Shown here one piece after another: positions 16,629 through 25,020 of a stretch of DNA of 25,700 bases. Position 1 is the first letter of the stretch, and each line of letters begins with the position of its first letter. Where the stretch lies: assembly GCA_035328465.1 (NCBI GenBank), contig DAOLIQ010000047.1, positions 1 through 25,700 of the forward strand. The letters run 5' to 3'. Source of the DNA: JADJEI01 sp035328465. Lineage in GTDB: Bacteria > Bacteroidota > Ignavibacteria > Ignavibacteriales > Ignavibacteriaceae. Made by a program: the position numbers and the translations under genes. The notes below the pieces were generated by a model. It searched no databases and was not told the origin of the DNA. It saw only the letters and a program-made list of their open reading frames with translations.

Positions 16629-16679
16629 CAGTTAGCTAACATTTAAATATTTTACTTGTATATTAATTCATTTAAGTAG

Positions 16680-16710
16680 TAAAAAATAATCCCAAAATTT
16701 TGAGATTATC
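16680..16710 (-). terminator. Intrinsic terminator after the aminotransferase gene
   Basis: On the minus strand, starting four bases after the stop at 16715, the RNA reads AUAAUCUC, then AAAAUUUU, then GGGAUUAU. The eight outer positions pair fully, counting one U-G wobble, and the inner A/U run can extend the stem. A run of six U follows (16686-16681). This is a standard rho-independent arrangement although AU-rich; it separates the aminotransferase from the ptsN-hisS-lgt-rlmB group. Confidence 0.6.
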
Positions 16711-16714
16711 CCCA

Positions 16715-18043
16715 TCAATCTCTATAAGGTATAGGATGATCTTTATAAAATTGCTTCAGCCGTTTTTCAAGATAAGGGAATTGATCTCTGCGGACAAGCG
16801 AAACACAAGCTCTAAGTCCCTCTGTACGGGTCGAGCCGGTTATTTCAAGTGAAATTGCACTTACTCCATAAAATAATAATTCGCGCAGAAGTTCCTCCCC
16901 GTTCATTCCGGGATAAGAAACCGTAAAATAAAATCCATCCGCAATTGGCTCATTCTCATCAAGGTCATAAACAATATTAAAGCCATTTTCAGTAAATAAC
17001 CGTTTCATAATATTCGCTTTATCGCCGTATTCCCTGACAGATTCAACGAAGTTCAATTTACCGTCGTTAGCTGCTTTGAAAATTGCCGCCATTGCATATT
17101 GAACTGTATGAGTCATTCCCGCACTCAATGGATAAATTGTTCCAAAGATCATTGTGTAGCCAAACAAATCACTTGAATAAAATCGTTTTAAGTCTGGGTA
17201 GGTGGAAGCAAATAATTTATCCGATATAATCATCATCCCGATTCTTTGTCCTGCATAGCTGAATGCTTTTGAGCCTGAGATTAACAGAACATACTTATCG
17301 GTGTAATGCGCGATTGAAGGCTGATACGGCGGCTCGCCGGGCTTAGACATATCTCTCCTAAAGTCCATTGCGAAATAAGCAAGATCTTCAAGCACAATTG
17401 CCTCGTACTTATCGGCAAGCTCTGCGATTATTTTTAATTCTTTTTCAGTAAAGCAAATCCACGAAGGATTGTTAGGATTGGAATAAATAATATTTGAGAT
17501 GTTCCCTTTTTCGAGATATGATCCAAGTTTTGCTCGAAGTTTATCGCCGCGGAAATCATAAACGTCAAATGATTCGTACTTCAATGATAAAACTTTGTGC
17601 TGCTGTTTATGCACTGGAAAACCGGGATCAATAAAAAGGGTGGTGTCTTTATCTTTATGAATTCTGTTAAGAGTTAAAAACGCAGCGAAACTCCCCTGCA
17701 TCGAGCCGACAGTTGGTACGCAGCCTTGCGGACTAACATTAATATTCATAAAAAGTTTTACGAACCGGGCAGCCTCACTTTTTAATTCGGGAATGCCTTG
17801 AATATCGGGATAGATTGCCGCTACACCTTTTTTATGTGCTGCAATTTCTGCGTCAACACCCACCTGTGACGGCGGCAGGCCCGGTACACCCATTTCCATA
17901 CGTATAAACTTTTCGTTGGAAGCTTTTTCAATTTCATCAACAAGTTTTTTAATCTCACGAATAGTTGCTTTGCTGATTGAAGACAAGTTTGATTCCTGAA
18001 TTTTCTTTTCTACAATCTGATAATTTATTGGAGTGTTTTTCAT
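16715..18043 (-). CDS. PLP-dependent class I/II aminotransferase
   Basis: Fold type I aminotransferase of 442 residues. The PLP-binding lysine is K259 in SGSKAFSYAGQRIGM; other cofactor and substrate residues seen are N191 (SNPNNPSW), D220 and Y223 (LEDLAYF) and R267. The N-terminus is a 40-residue helical extension followed by the FIRMEMGVPGLPPSQVG segment, where the usual family reads PDF. The substrate cannot be told from sequence: aspartate, aromatic or branched-chain amino acids and LL-diaminopimelate-type activity are all possible. It is transcribed alone, with the repeat-bearing intergenic region upstream and an intrinsic terminator downstream. No biosynthetic partner genes are adjacent. 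Confidence 0.85.
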   Translation of the reverse strand: MKNTPINYQIVEKKIQESNLSSISKATIREIKKLVDEIEKASNEKFIRMEMGVPGLPPSQVGVDAEIAAHKKGVAAIYPDIQGIPELKSEAARFVKLFMNINVSPQGCVPTVGSMQGSFAAFLTLNRIHKDKDTTLFIDPGFPVHKQQHKVLSLKYESFDVYDFRGDKLRAKLGSYLEKGNISNIIYSNPNNPSWICFTEKELKIIAELADKYEAIVLEDLAYFAMDFRRDMSKPGEPPYQPSIAHYTDKYVLLISGSKAFSYAGQRIGMMIISDKLFASTYPDLKRFYSSDLFGYTMIFGTIYPLSAGMTHTVQYAMAAIFKAANDGKLNFVESVREYGDKANIMKRLFTENGFNIVYDLDENEPIADGFYFTVSYPGMNGEELLRELLFYGVSAISLEITGSTRTEGLRACVSLVRRDQFPYLEKRLKQFYKDHPIPYRD

Positions 18044-18267
18044 TCAATTCACTTTTTTATGCCAAAATTTTCTTGTTCAAAATTAGAAAATTCTATAGAA
18101 CATTCATAAAGTTTATTTAGAGGAATTCTTCATACAAAAGTTACGATGGTCCTCTTATTGAAGTAAAGCTTGAGTAAAGAGGGATTCAATTACTCTTATA
18201 CTTCCCACGTATCCGGACAAAGTTCACGCTTAGATTTCGCTCATATCCATACTATTTGCCACCATTG

Positions 18268-18540
18268 CTAGCGAAGTTCTCAACTTTGGCGGCAATTTAT
18301 CAAACTTTGCTCGCCTCGTTTCAAAAATTACTTCCCTTGCTACAAAGTAGGATGGCAGGGTTTCAATTCATGGCGTCATGTTTTCAAACAAAGCGTTTTC
18401 TTCCCAATATTGCTCGTAAAGTTCTGAATCATGATGGCAAAGTTCCGAACTTTACCGGTCAAGTTCTGATTACAGAAGCAAAGTTTCCGACTTTGCCGCC
18501 ATGTTTTCAATCCATGGCAGCAAAGTTGAGATGCAGGTGT
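18268..18540. repeat. Diverged tandem repeat, period about 21 bp
   Basis: About 13 units of 20-21 bases can be laid out, each roughly TTCNGAA, then a TTTGCC- or CATGGC-like core, then GCAAAG. Clear units begin near 18277, 18298, 18319, 18361, 18423, 18444, 18465, 18486 and 18507. Several carry internal dyads, such as AAAGTT-CCG-AACTTT and CAAAGT-TTCCG-ACTTTG; others centre on ATCATGAT or CCATGG. Divergence is high, so the array is old or under loose constraint. The 21-base period keeps a plus-strand frame open as heptapeptides (AKFSTLA, ASFQKLL), which explains the 96-codon open frame there. Confidence 0.6.
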
Positions 18541-18703
18541 ATGTAATTTTTATCCTCAGCAGTAATTTTTTACCTGTCATATTCATCCTTAATCTTATTT
18601 TTGCCTTTTTTTTCAATCTCTAAAACGAAAATAAGTATGGCATGATAGTTGGAAATTTTTCAATCAGATAATCAAAGTTGCCATAGTGGTATATAATCAG
18701 TTC

Positions 18704-18738
18704 AAAACCTCTGGGACCGAACGTATCCCCGAGGTTTT
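18704..18738. terminator. Strong hairpin, possible bidirectional terminator
   Basis: AAAACCTC (18704-18711) pairs perfectly with GAGGTTTT (18731-18738); after one mismatch GGG pairs with CCC, leaving an 11-base loop. On the plus strand it is followed by GTTTTATTCT; on the minus strand the stem itself ends in UUUU. It lies about 80 bases past the stop of the PorV-like gene at 18819, so termination of the envelope gene cluster is the simplest role. Confidence 0.5.
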
Positions 18739-18756
18739 GTTTTATTCTAAACTATT

Positions 18757-18816
18757 GGAAATCTCTCATCCTTCCACCACGCGTTACGAAGTAAGTAGGC
18801 GCAGAATGACAGGGGG
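18757..18816. repeat. Possible member of the AGAATGACAGGGGG dispersed repeat class
   Basis: The stretch begins GGAAATCTCTC, has a central CTTCC...GCG...ACGAAGTAA part, and ends GCAGAATGACAGGGGG. From memory, short dispersed elements with this layout (AGATTCTTCGCT...CGCTCAGAATGACAGG) are frequent between genes in Bacteroidota and Chlorobi genomes. Only one copy is in this window, so membership rests on resemblance alone. Confidence 0.35.
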
Positions 18817-18818
18817 TA

Positions 18819-19718
18819 TTAAAACTTTATTTGAATTGAGAAGAGGTTTGCATTTCCTAACCCAAGTGAGAACGGCAGAAATGCATAATCAAATTTCAGA
18901 CTGCCCCACATCAAGCCTAATCCTGCAGTAAACCCTTTAGACTCAAATCCCGTTTGATATCCGGCGCGAAGTGCAAGCAGGTTATCATATAAAACTTCAC
19001 CGCCAAGATTAAAATGAATATCGTCAGTGTCAATATATTTTTGAAATTCACCGGCAACAATTGCATCAAATTTATTTTCACCTAAATCAAAATTGTAAGC
19101 AGGACCAATTCTTATTTCGGAAGGAAGTTTAGTTTCTTCATTACGGAGTTTATTCATCGAGCCTAAATTTTTCACAACGCCGGAAATAGTTAACCCCTCC
19201 ATTTCAGTTTTATAAAATAAACCGAGGTCGAAACCATAACCAGTCGCTTCATCGGAGAGCAATCCTTCGTAAAGATATTTTGCCGTGAATCCGGTGGAAA
19301 TATTTTCATAGACTTCAAACCCGGTGGAGATACTTCCATAAAAATAATTTGCATCGAAAATTGATTCCGGTTCACCGGCTTTTGTGCGAAGCTGGATATC
19401 GCTGACGGAAGTAACATTAGATCCAAACGCAAAAGGAAGTCCGAAAATATTTGTCTTTGCACCGAGTACTTCACTGCGGACATCCTGAATCCATTCGTTG
19501 TGCATCACAAGAATTTCATTATCAGAACTCAGAGTTAATTTTGCCGGGTTATAAAACAAAGCAGTTAAATCGTTAGAAGCAGAAGTACCTGCATCCCCCA
19601 TTGCAATATTGCGGGCACCAAATCCGAATTTCAGAAAAGATAAACCTGTGCTGCCTGCGCTTTGTGCATTAACGAAAGTGAAACTGATAAGTGCGATTGC
19701 TAAAATTTTTTTAGTCAT
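18819..19718 (-). CDS. PorV/PorQ family outer-membrane protein
   Basis: A predicted outer-membrane beta-barrel of 299 residues. A signal peptide (1-18, ending VNAQ) is followed by the family's N-terminal signature GLSFLKFGFGARNIAMGDAG and the NDLTALFYNPAKL block, then repeated amphipathic strands with short turns and an aromatic C-terminal end FSIQIKF. In the type IX system PorV is the shuttle that binds the sorting domain of cargo and hands it to the attachment complex; Ignavibacteria and relatives carry many paralogues. It starts 12 bases after the second PorV-like gene (19731) and is the last gene of its cluster. It could equally be a general barrel of the UPF0164 type. Confidence 0.82.
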   Translation of the reverse strand: MTKKILAIALISFTFVNAQSAGSTGLSFLKFGFGARNIAMGDAGTSASNDLTALFYNPAKLTLSSDNEILVMHNEWIQDVRSEVLGAKTNIFGLPFAFGSNVTSVSDIQLRTKAGEPESIFDANYFYGSISTGFEVYENISTGFTAKYLYEGLLSDEATGYGFDLGLFYKTEMEGLTISGVVKNLGSMNKLRNEETKLPSEIRIGPAYNFDLGENKFDAIVAGEFQKYIDTDDIHFNLGGEVLYDNLLALRAGYQTGFESKGFTAGLGLMWGSLKFDYAFLPFSLGLGNANLFSIQIKF

Positions 19719-19730
19719 ATTAAAATTAAA

Positions 19731-20732
19731 TTAAAAGTTTATTGTAAGTCCAACTATGTGCCTATCGTGCGGCGAATATTGCTCGATCATAAAAGCATAA
19801 TGAACACCTGCTGTAATTGAGCCGAAGCTTTTTGAATAAGAAAATCCTGCAGCAGGCTTGGGAAGAAAATCAGCATTACTCAAATTGAATTGATCAACAC
19901 CCGCACGAATAAAAAGATTTTCATAAATATTATACTCAACGCCGGCACGAAGAATATTTGTTTCGGCATTGCTGTTTTCAAGTTCAACAGAAGCAAGAAG
20001 ACCAAGTTCTGATTCATGATAACTAAAACCAATTTTTCTAAGCAGGGGGAATTTATCCTCCGAGATTGTCCCATCCTGATCATAAATTGGAGAAGTATCC
20101 CATTTGTATTTGCTGTTCAAATCAGCAAGCACAGCGGAGACAGAAAAGTTATCATCTACTTTATATAGTGCTCCGATATCAAAGCCAAGCCCGGTGGAGG
20201 TTATTTGTTCGTACAATTTGTAGTAATAAAATTTAGCCGCAACACCAATGGCAAGTTTATCTGATACCCGTATTGCCATTCCGATAAAAAATTGATTCTC
20301 GGAAGTTTTTAATTCTCCCGTTGTAAATCCTTGATTATCTCTGCCATCAATATTGCTGACGCCAGAGTTGATTATGCCAAGGCTTATCCCCGCCGTTGCG
20401 CGCGGTTTTTTATTTTCGACTGCGGAATCTTTTGAAGAATAAAACTCAAATCGGCGCGTGAAGTTTAAAAAATTTAATGATCTGTCAAGTGATAAAATTG
20501 AATACGAAGTTTGGAATGAATTATCATCCTGAAAAACTGAAAGTGCGGGATTGTAATACGAAACAATATTGCCCTCAATGACAGAGGACATAGCGTTACC
20601 CATCCCCATACCTCTTGCACCAAAACCAAGTCTGCTGAATGCACCGGGCAGCGAACTGATTTTCGAGAACTCCGGTTGAGCCAATAAAGCAACTGAACTT
20701 ATTAAAATTATTATCAAAATTATTTTCTTCAC
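19731..20732 (-). CDS. PorV/PorQ family outer-membrane protein, second paralogue
   Basis: A 333-residue barrel protein related to its downstream neighbour. It has a signal peptide (1-18, ALLAQ), the signature GAFSRLGFGARGMGMGNAM and the NIVSYYNPALSVF block, and ends HIVGLTINF with the terminal Phe of an outer-membrane protein. A charged stretch (YSSKDSAVENKKPRA, about 100-114) suggests a long loop absent from the neighbour. It starts nine bases after the Asp-box/FlgD-like protein gene and very probably shares its mRNA, consistent with a cargo-shuttle relation. The two paralogues differ strongly beyond the N-terminal signature, so this is not a recent duplication. Confidence 0.8.
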   Translation of the reverse strand: MKKIILIIILISSVALLAQPEFSKISSLPGAFSRLGFGARGMGMGNAMSSVIEGNIVSYYNPALSVFQDDNSFQTSYSILSLDRSLNFLNFTRRFEFYSSKDSAVENKKPRATAGISLGIINSGVSNIDGRDNQGFTTGELKTSENQFFIGMAIRVSDKLAIGVAAKFYYYKLYEQITSTGLGFDIGALYKVDDNFSVSAVLADLNSKYKWDTSPIYDQDGTISEDKFPLLRKIGFSYHESELGLLASVELENSNAETNILRAGVEYNIYENLFIRAGVDQFNLSNADFLPKPAAGFSYSKSFGSITAGVHYAFMIEQYSPHDRHIVGLTINF

Positions 20733-20741
20733 AAATTCCTC

Positions 20742-22334
20742 TTACTGTAAAACAAGAATTTTTCCAAAAACAGGATCAGCACCATCAACTTCAACACGAT
20801 AAAAATAAACTCCATTTGGGACGATGTTTCCTGCCGCATCCTTTCCATCCCAAAAATCAATAACGCCGTTTGCCTCAACAGTATTTCCATCAATTTGATT
20901 AAATGAATTACCGCGCTGAACATTCTGAACAACGGTTGAAACATAATTCATTGCAAAATCAAAAACACGAATCGTAACAGAAGCAGTTTTTCCGCCTGTG
21001 CTGTATTTAATTTTTAATTGATCCAGCTTAGGTGAAAAAGGATTTGGATAGGCATACGTTTCAGTTGTTGAAGAAAGCTGCTGCGAAGCAATAAACAATT
21101 TCCACTCCCCTGCCCACGGACCGGCAGAACTTTCTGTGTAGCGAACCAACCCATCGGCAGAACCAAGAAAAGTATTCACATCATTCGAAGCTGCGCTGTA
21201 AAAAATATTCGTAGCAAGTTTAAGATTTGTTTTATTATCAATGATTGAGCCGGGAAGAATCCAGCTTATTCCATTTGAAGAAGATCTGAACGCACCATTA
21301 TCTGTTGTCGTAATTACATCGCCTGAAGCAAATCCAAAATTATGCGCACGTTCATCCTCTAAAAATGTCTGCCATGTGTCGCCGCCGTTTGAAGAAGAAC
21401 TGATGCCGTAAAATTCTGCCTCTCCCTCTGCTTTCCAGGTTGCACCCCAAATAATATCATTAGCGGAATCATACCCAAGTGCTACGACAAAATTTCCACT
21501 TATTGGTTCATCCTGATTTGTATGATTGAATTTTATCCAGCTAATTCCGTTATCAGTTGATTTATTTATTCCCCCCGCCGTGCCGACATACAAATTTGAA
21601 TCATTAACTCCGATTACAGAAAAGACACGATGATTCAAATTATTCTCAGCACAAAAATTTCCTGCAACCGGGCTTAAACAAAAATTAAGCGTATCGGTCG
21701 GTTTAATTTCATTTAAATAATCTGGAGGGATAACAACACGCTGCCACGATTGACCGTTGTCGGTACTTTTTCTTAGTCCACCGGCAAAGCTTGAAATCCA
21801 AACAGTGTTCTTTGTAAATGCAATATCGTAAGTAAGATTTTGAATCGTAACTGTGACAGGCAATGCGCGAATATGATTAGTACCATAAATTTCTACAGAA
21901 TCGTCTGCAGCATCAATAGGCTGAGGAATGGAAGTCCACGTTTGGCCAAGATCGGTCGTAAACTTTAGCCCCGTCCCTTGCGGTAGAGACTGCCCGCTGA
22001 CATCAACAGAGTTTGCAGTGGCTGCCCAAAAAGTTCCATTGTTATAACCGATAGCAGAAATACTTTCATCGCCCAGGGGGGATGTGCTGTAAAAGTTTGT
22101 CCAGTTTTCTCCGCCATCCGTCGAAAGACTTACACTACGGCTTGTGCCCAACCACACTGTGTCGCCAACTACAATTATGTCGCTGATACTGTTGCTTGCA
22201 GGATTGTCGGAAGAAATTTTTTGTAAAAATTTATTTTCATTTTGAAAATAAAAATTATCAGGTGTGAACTGTGCATAGCCAGCGCTCGAAATAAGTATTG
22301 TTAAAATATAAAGGAGTAATTTTTTACTAATCAT
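20742..22334 (-). CDS. Secreted Asp-box beta-propeller protein with FlgD-like C-terminal domain
   Basis: A 530-residue exported protein. A signal peptide (1-21, ending GYAQ) is followed by a propeller region with six Asp-box-like repeats at about residues 71-78 (STDGGENW), 126-133, 190-197, 259-266, 314-321 and 351-358, a spacing suggesting one seven- or eight-bladed propeller. The final ~100 residues form an FlgD-Ig-like domain: YAYPNPFSPK, then VTIRVFDFAMNYV, FWDGKDAAGNIVPNGVYFYRVE and the end KILVLQ. This is akin to the sorting domain of type IX cargo but lacks the usual KKM-type tail. It overlaps the lipoprotein gene by four bases (ATGA) and is followed by two PorV-like genes. Confidence 0.8.
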   Translation of the reverse strand: MISKKLLLYILTILISSAGYAQFTPDNFYFQNENKFLQKISSDNPASNSISDIIVVGDTVWLGTSRSVSLSTDGGENWTNFYSTSPLGDESISAIGYNNGTFWAATANSVDVSGQSLPQGTGLKFTTDLGQTWTSIPQPIDAADDSVEIYGTNHIRALPVTVTIQNLTYDIAFTKNTVWISSFAGGLRKSTDNGQSWQRVVIPPDYLNEIKPTDTLNFCLSPVAGNFCAENNLNHRVFSVIGVNDSNLYVGTAGGINKSTDNGISWIKFNHTNQDEPISGNFVVALGYDSANDIIWGATWKAEGEAEFYGISSSSNGGDTWQTFLEDERAHNFGFASGDVITTTDNGAFRSSSNGISWILPGSIIDNKTNLKLATNIFYSAASNDVNTFLGSADGLVRYTESSAGPWAGEWKLFIASQQLSSTTETYAYPNPFSPKLDQLKIKYSTGGKTASVTIRVFDFAMNYVSTVVQNVQRGNSFNQIDGNTVEANGVIDFWDGKDAAGNIVPNGVYFYRVEVDGADPVFGKILVLQ

Positions 22335-23137
22335 AAAATCTGAATAAAGTGAATAATTTTATCGCTAAGCTTTTTGCCTCTGTCGCGTGCCTGAAATTCC
22401 CATCTATACTGCCCTTTGGGAACTTGAATTGGCGGAGCAGGAAGAACAATAATTACTGAATAAACCCCATCGTTGGCAGCATCATCTCCGTGATCAGCAT
22501 CGCCGTCATCAAACATTGTGAATGGATTTCCACTTGATGCGTGACCGTCCGGAGGAATAAAAGAATTAAAAAATACCAGCTCAATATCATCTCTGCCATT
22601 TGGGTCGTCAGCCTCTATACTGATTTTAATAAAGGTATCCTCCGTTCCGATTATTGCGGTGTCTGGTGCAATAAGATTCGAAACAATCGGAGGGAGATTT
22701 TCCTGCGAATTATTATAGTTGAATGCATGAACACCCACTAAATTTGTAACGCCTAATTTATCGGTAATGTAATAGTAAATTTTATAGCTTCCATTAAGAT
22801 CAAATTCACTCAAAGGAAATTTACTTGAATAAATGTTATCTCCGGCGCTGACATCTCCGTGTACGGCATTTCCATCATCAAACAAAATGATGGATCCATC
22901 ATTCAATTTATTTGATGAAGGAGAATAAACATCAGCGAAAACTGTGCTAATATTTTCAGAGCTTTTTAAGAAAACATTTAGCTGAATGAGTGAATCAAGC
23001 GGGGTGTAAATTTTATCTTCGAAAGTGCTAATTCCGATCACGTCATAGGTCAAGTTTTCGGAATCAATTACACCATTAAATTCTTTTTCGCACCCGGTGA
23101 TAAGGATAGCTGCTATTAATAAGAAGTACTTTTTCAT
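22331..23137 (-). CDS. Lipoprotein with two Asp-rich DDG...DG-Y repeats
   Basis: A 268-residue lipoprotein. The lipobox is LITGC with C16 as the lipidated residue, followed by EKEF. Two similar domains follow, each with an Asp-rich signature: FDDGNAVHGDVSAGDNIYS (86-104) and FDDGDADHGDDAANDGVYS (209-227). This pattern occurs in Ig-like extracellular domains of the 'choice-of-anchor X' kind, where it probably binds calcium. Between them lies a typical linker NLPPIVSNLIAPDTA. The stop overlaps the start of the Asp-box protein, so the two are coupled and may act together at the cell surface. No enzyme motif is seen; the function is unknown. Confidence 0.8.
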   Translation of the reverse strand: MKKYFLLIAAILITGCEKEFNGVIDSENLTYDVIGISTFEDKIYTPLDSLIQLNVFLKSSENISTVFADVYSPSSNKLNDGSIILFDDGNAVHGDVSAGDNIYSSKFPLSEFDLNGSYKIYYYITDKLGVTNLVGVHAFNYNNSQENLPPIVSNLIAPDTAIIGTEDTFIKISIEADDPNGRDDIELVFFNSFIPPDGHASSGNPFTMFDDGDADHGDDAANDGVYSVIIVLPAPPIQVPKGQYRWEFQARDRGKKLSDKIIHFIQIL

Positions 23138-23196
23138 AACTCAAATAAAAACTTCTATTTGTTTTTTCAAAAGGTAAAAATATCTGCCTGTTAAAA

Positions 23197-24189
23197 TCAT
23201 ATCGAGAGAACAATCGGATTTGGTGAAAATGAAATAATAAAAATAATAAAACTAATATAGCCGAGAATCTTTCGTTTGAGATCAATTGGTTCGTTGTCCA
23301 TCACAGGAGGATGCTTGAGCTTTATTACAAGATATAAAACTGCTGCCCAGAAAAACCATCCTGACCAGCCCACGTTAAAACCAAGTTCGAGCATTGAATC
23401 AACTATACCCAACACTCCGCTGACAAATAAAAATAAAAAACATACAACTGAAATTTTGTAATGATTTTTTTCTCCAAACATTGTGTAGCTGATATGTCCT
23501 CCATCCAACTGACCGATAGGAATCATGTTCATTGAAGTAATGAATAACCCGAACCAACCAACACATAAAAAAGGATAGTGATATATTTCACTCATTGGGG
23601 GAAAGAAACTATCGGGTGCAACAAACAGCCATCTTAAAAACGAAAATAAAATTGTGTCGCCAAATTCAAGACCCAAAGCATTTTTTCCATAATCTGCATC
23701 AAAATAATTTGGATGAATGTGAAGTATGTAATCAACTCCCGGTACATTTGTGAATCCATAAATAAGCACTGCAAGGCAGGCAACAAAACCTGCGATCGGT
23801 CCAGCCACGCCAATGTCAAACATAACTTTTTTATTTGGGACAGCAGATTTTGTTTTTATTACCGCCCCCATTGTTCCGAAGCTAATAAATCCTGGTAACG
23901 GTGGGAAAGGAATAAAATAAGGAAGCGTGGCTTTCACTTTATGATACTTTGCTGCAAAGTAGTGACCGAATTCATGGCAGGCAATTATAAATAATATTGA
24001 TATTGAATACGAAAGCCCGATCTGCAAATAAGCAATTTCGTACGGACCGCCGAAACCGGTAATCCAGTCAGCACCTGCAATGGTAGTGGTAAAAAATGTT
24101 ACTGCAAATAATCCAATATGAAGAAGATAATTCTGCTTTGATTTCTTCTTTACGTTTTCCTGCGAAGTAAAATCGAATTGATCGTCCAT
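23197..24189 (-). CDS. Site-2 protease family membrane metalloprotease (M50)
   Basis: A 330-residue integral membrane protein with about seven to eight hydrophobic segments. The zinc site is HEFGH (residues 72-76) in the second membrane helix, and the third ligand is D229 in the family motif NMIPIGQLDGGH (221-232). GTMGAVIKTKS and AGPIAGF between them are standard for S2P proteases. Such enzymes cut membrane-bound transcription factors, anti-sigma factors or leftover signal peptides. There is no PDZ domain, placing it among the compact forms. Its ATG directly follows the stop of the DUF1207-like gene with no base between. No anti-sigma factor gene is nearby, so the substrate is unknown. Confidence 0.9.
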   Translation of the reverse strand: MDDQFDFTSQENVKKKSKQNYLLHIGLFAVTFFTTTIAGADWITGFGGPYEIAYLQIGLSYSISILFIIACHEFGHYFAAKYHKVKATLPYFIPFPPLPGFISFGTMGAVIKTKSAVPNKKVMFDIGVAGPIAGFVACLAVLIYGFTNVPGVDYILHIHPNYFDADYGKNALGLEFGDTILFSFLRWLFVAPDSFFPPMSEIYHYPFLCVGWFGLFITSMNMIPIGQLDGGHISYTMFGEKNHYKISVVCFLFLFVSGVLGIVDSMLELGFNVGWSGWFFWAAVLYLVIKLKHPPVMDNEPIDLKRKILGYISFIIFIISFSPNPIVLSI

Positions 24190-25020
24190 TTATAAATCTA
24201 CATTAAATCCAATTGTTGAATAAATTTCATCTTGATTAAAGAACTCTGCATGAATGCCTTTCCCATTGTAGTAGGTGAATAAAAGTGAGAACCCTTTCGA
24301 GTTTACTTTACCAAACTTAACACCTACTGCAGCAATAATATTTCCGTTGTATTCAGATGTGCTGCTGATTTTATAATCAACGGCTGCTAAAGGAGTAAAA
24401 TCACCAAACGAAAGCTGAGTTAGGTAATAATCAAAACCGAGTTGATAAATGCCTTTTCCAATAACATCCGGAATGACATGAAAAATATACGTCAAACCCA
24501 GATAAGCACGAAGATTTTTATATTGATAAAATGGGAAAAGCTCAATGAATTCCTTACTGAAAACAAAGGGTGATAATCCATTTCTCCATTGAGTATTTTG
24601 CCCATCGTACAGTCCATCAACAAGATGAGCACTGACATGACTGAGCCTGAACCTCAAGCCGTAATTACCATCCGAAATTAATTTTTTTAATCCAATATTA
24701 ATTCCAAAAAAATAATCTATTGTTTCAACGGGAAATTTAAAATCATTCTCACTTCTCAATCTTGTGTAAGTAAAAAGATCAGCGCCAAAAGAATAGGTGA
24801 TCGATGAATCTTGAATAGTAAAAAAATCCTGTGTTGTGCCAATGTCGAGTCTTAAAAATCTACCATTCAAATTAAAACTTGTGCCGGCCCTTGGTTCGTA
24901 AAAATTTGCGGAGAATGGTTTTATGTTTAACTCCGAATTAAACCACGAATGAATTGGCTGAGCAAAAATAAAATCAACGATAATAAAAAATAGAATTAAA
25001 ATAAAATAGTGGATGCGCAT
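24190..25020 (-). CDS. DUF1207-like predicted outer-membrane protein
   Basis: A 276-residue exported protein with a signal peptide (1-20, ending IFAQ). The rest is a series of aromatic, amphipathic strands typical of a beta-barrel, with FEPRAG-like YEPRAGTSFN near residue 42 and the block YGLRFRLSHVSAHLVDGLYD (about 120-139), which I associate with DUF1207. It ends IGFNVDL. No function is known to me for this family. The start codon overlaps the stop of the radical SAM gene by one base (TAATG) and the stop abuts the start of the protease gene, so the three are almost certainly translated from one message. Confidence 0.72.
   Translation of the reverse strand: MRIHYFILILFFIIVDFIFAQPIHSWFNSELNIKPFSANFYEPRAGTSFNLNGRFLRLDIGTTQDFFTIQDSSITYSFGADLFTYTRLRSENDFKFPVETIDYFFGINIGLKKLISDGNYGLRFRLSHVSAHLVDGLYDGQNTQWRNGLSPFVFSKEFIELFPFYQYKNLRAYLGLTYIFHVIPDVIGKGIYQLGFDYYLTQLSFGDFTPLAAVDYKISSTSEYNGNIIAAVGVKFGKVNSKGFSLLFTYYNGKGIHAEFFNQDEIYSTIGFNVDL

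Larger units (their letters stand above)
18044..18818. other. 775-bp intergenic region with repeats and no convincing gene
   Basis: This is the only long non-coding stretch. It lies upstream of the aminotransferase and downstream of a PorV-like gene, both on the minus strand. It contains the promoter zone of the aminotransferase (a palindrome TTCTATAGAA lies about 50 bases upstream of its start, but no clear -35/-10 pair), a diverged ~21-bp tandem repeat (about 18268-18540), a hairpin (18704-18738) and a possible dispersed repeat (18757-18816). Two plus-strand open frames (18256-18546 and 18686-18931) look spurious. Confidence 0.7.

Noticed and set aside
18151..18182. CCTCTT / AAGAGG inverted repeat
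   Set aside because: Only six pairs with a 20-base loop; expected by chance in a region of this length.
18256..18546. Plus-strand open frame of 96 codons in the intergenic region
   Set aside because: It is made of the 21-base repeat units read as heptapeptides, has no ribosome binding site and no family resemblance; better explained as a non-coding tandem repeat.
18686..18931. Plus-strand open frame of 81 codons
   Set aside because: It runs through the hairpin and the possible dispersed repeat and then antisense into the PorV-like gene; no start signal or recognisable protein.
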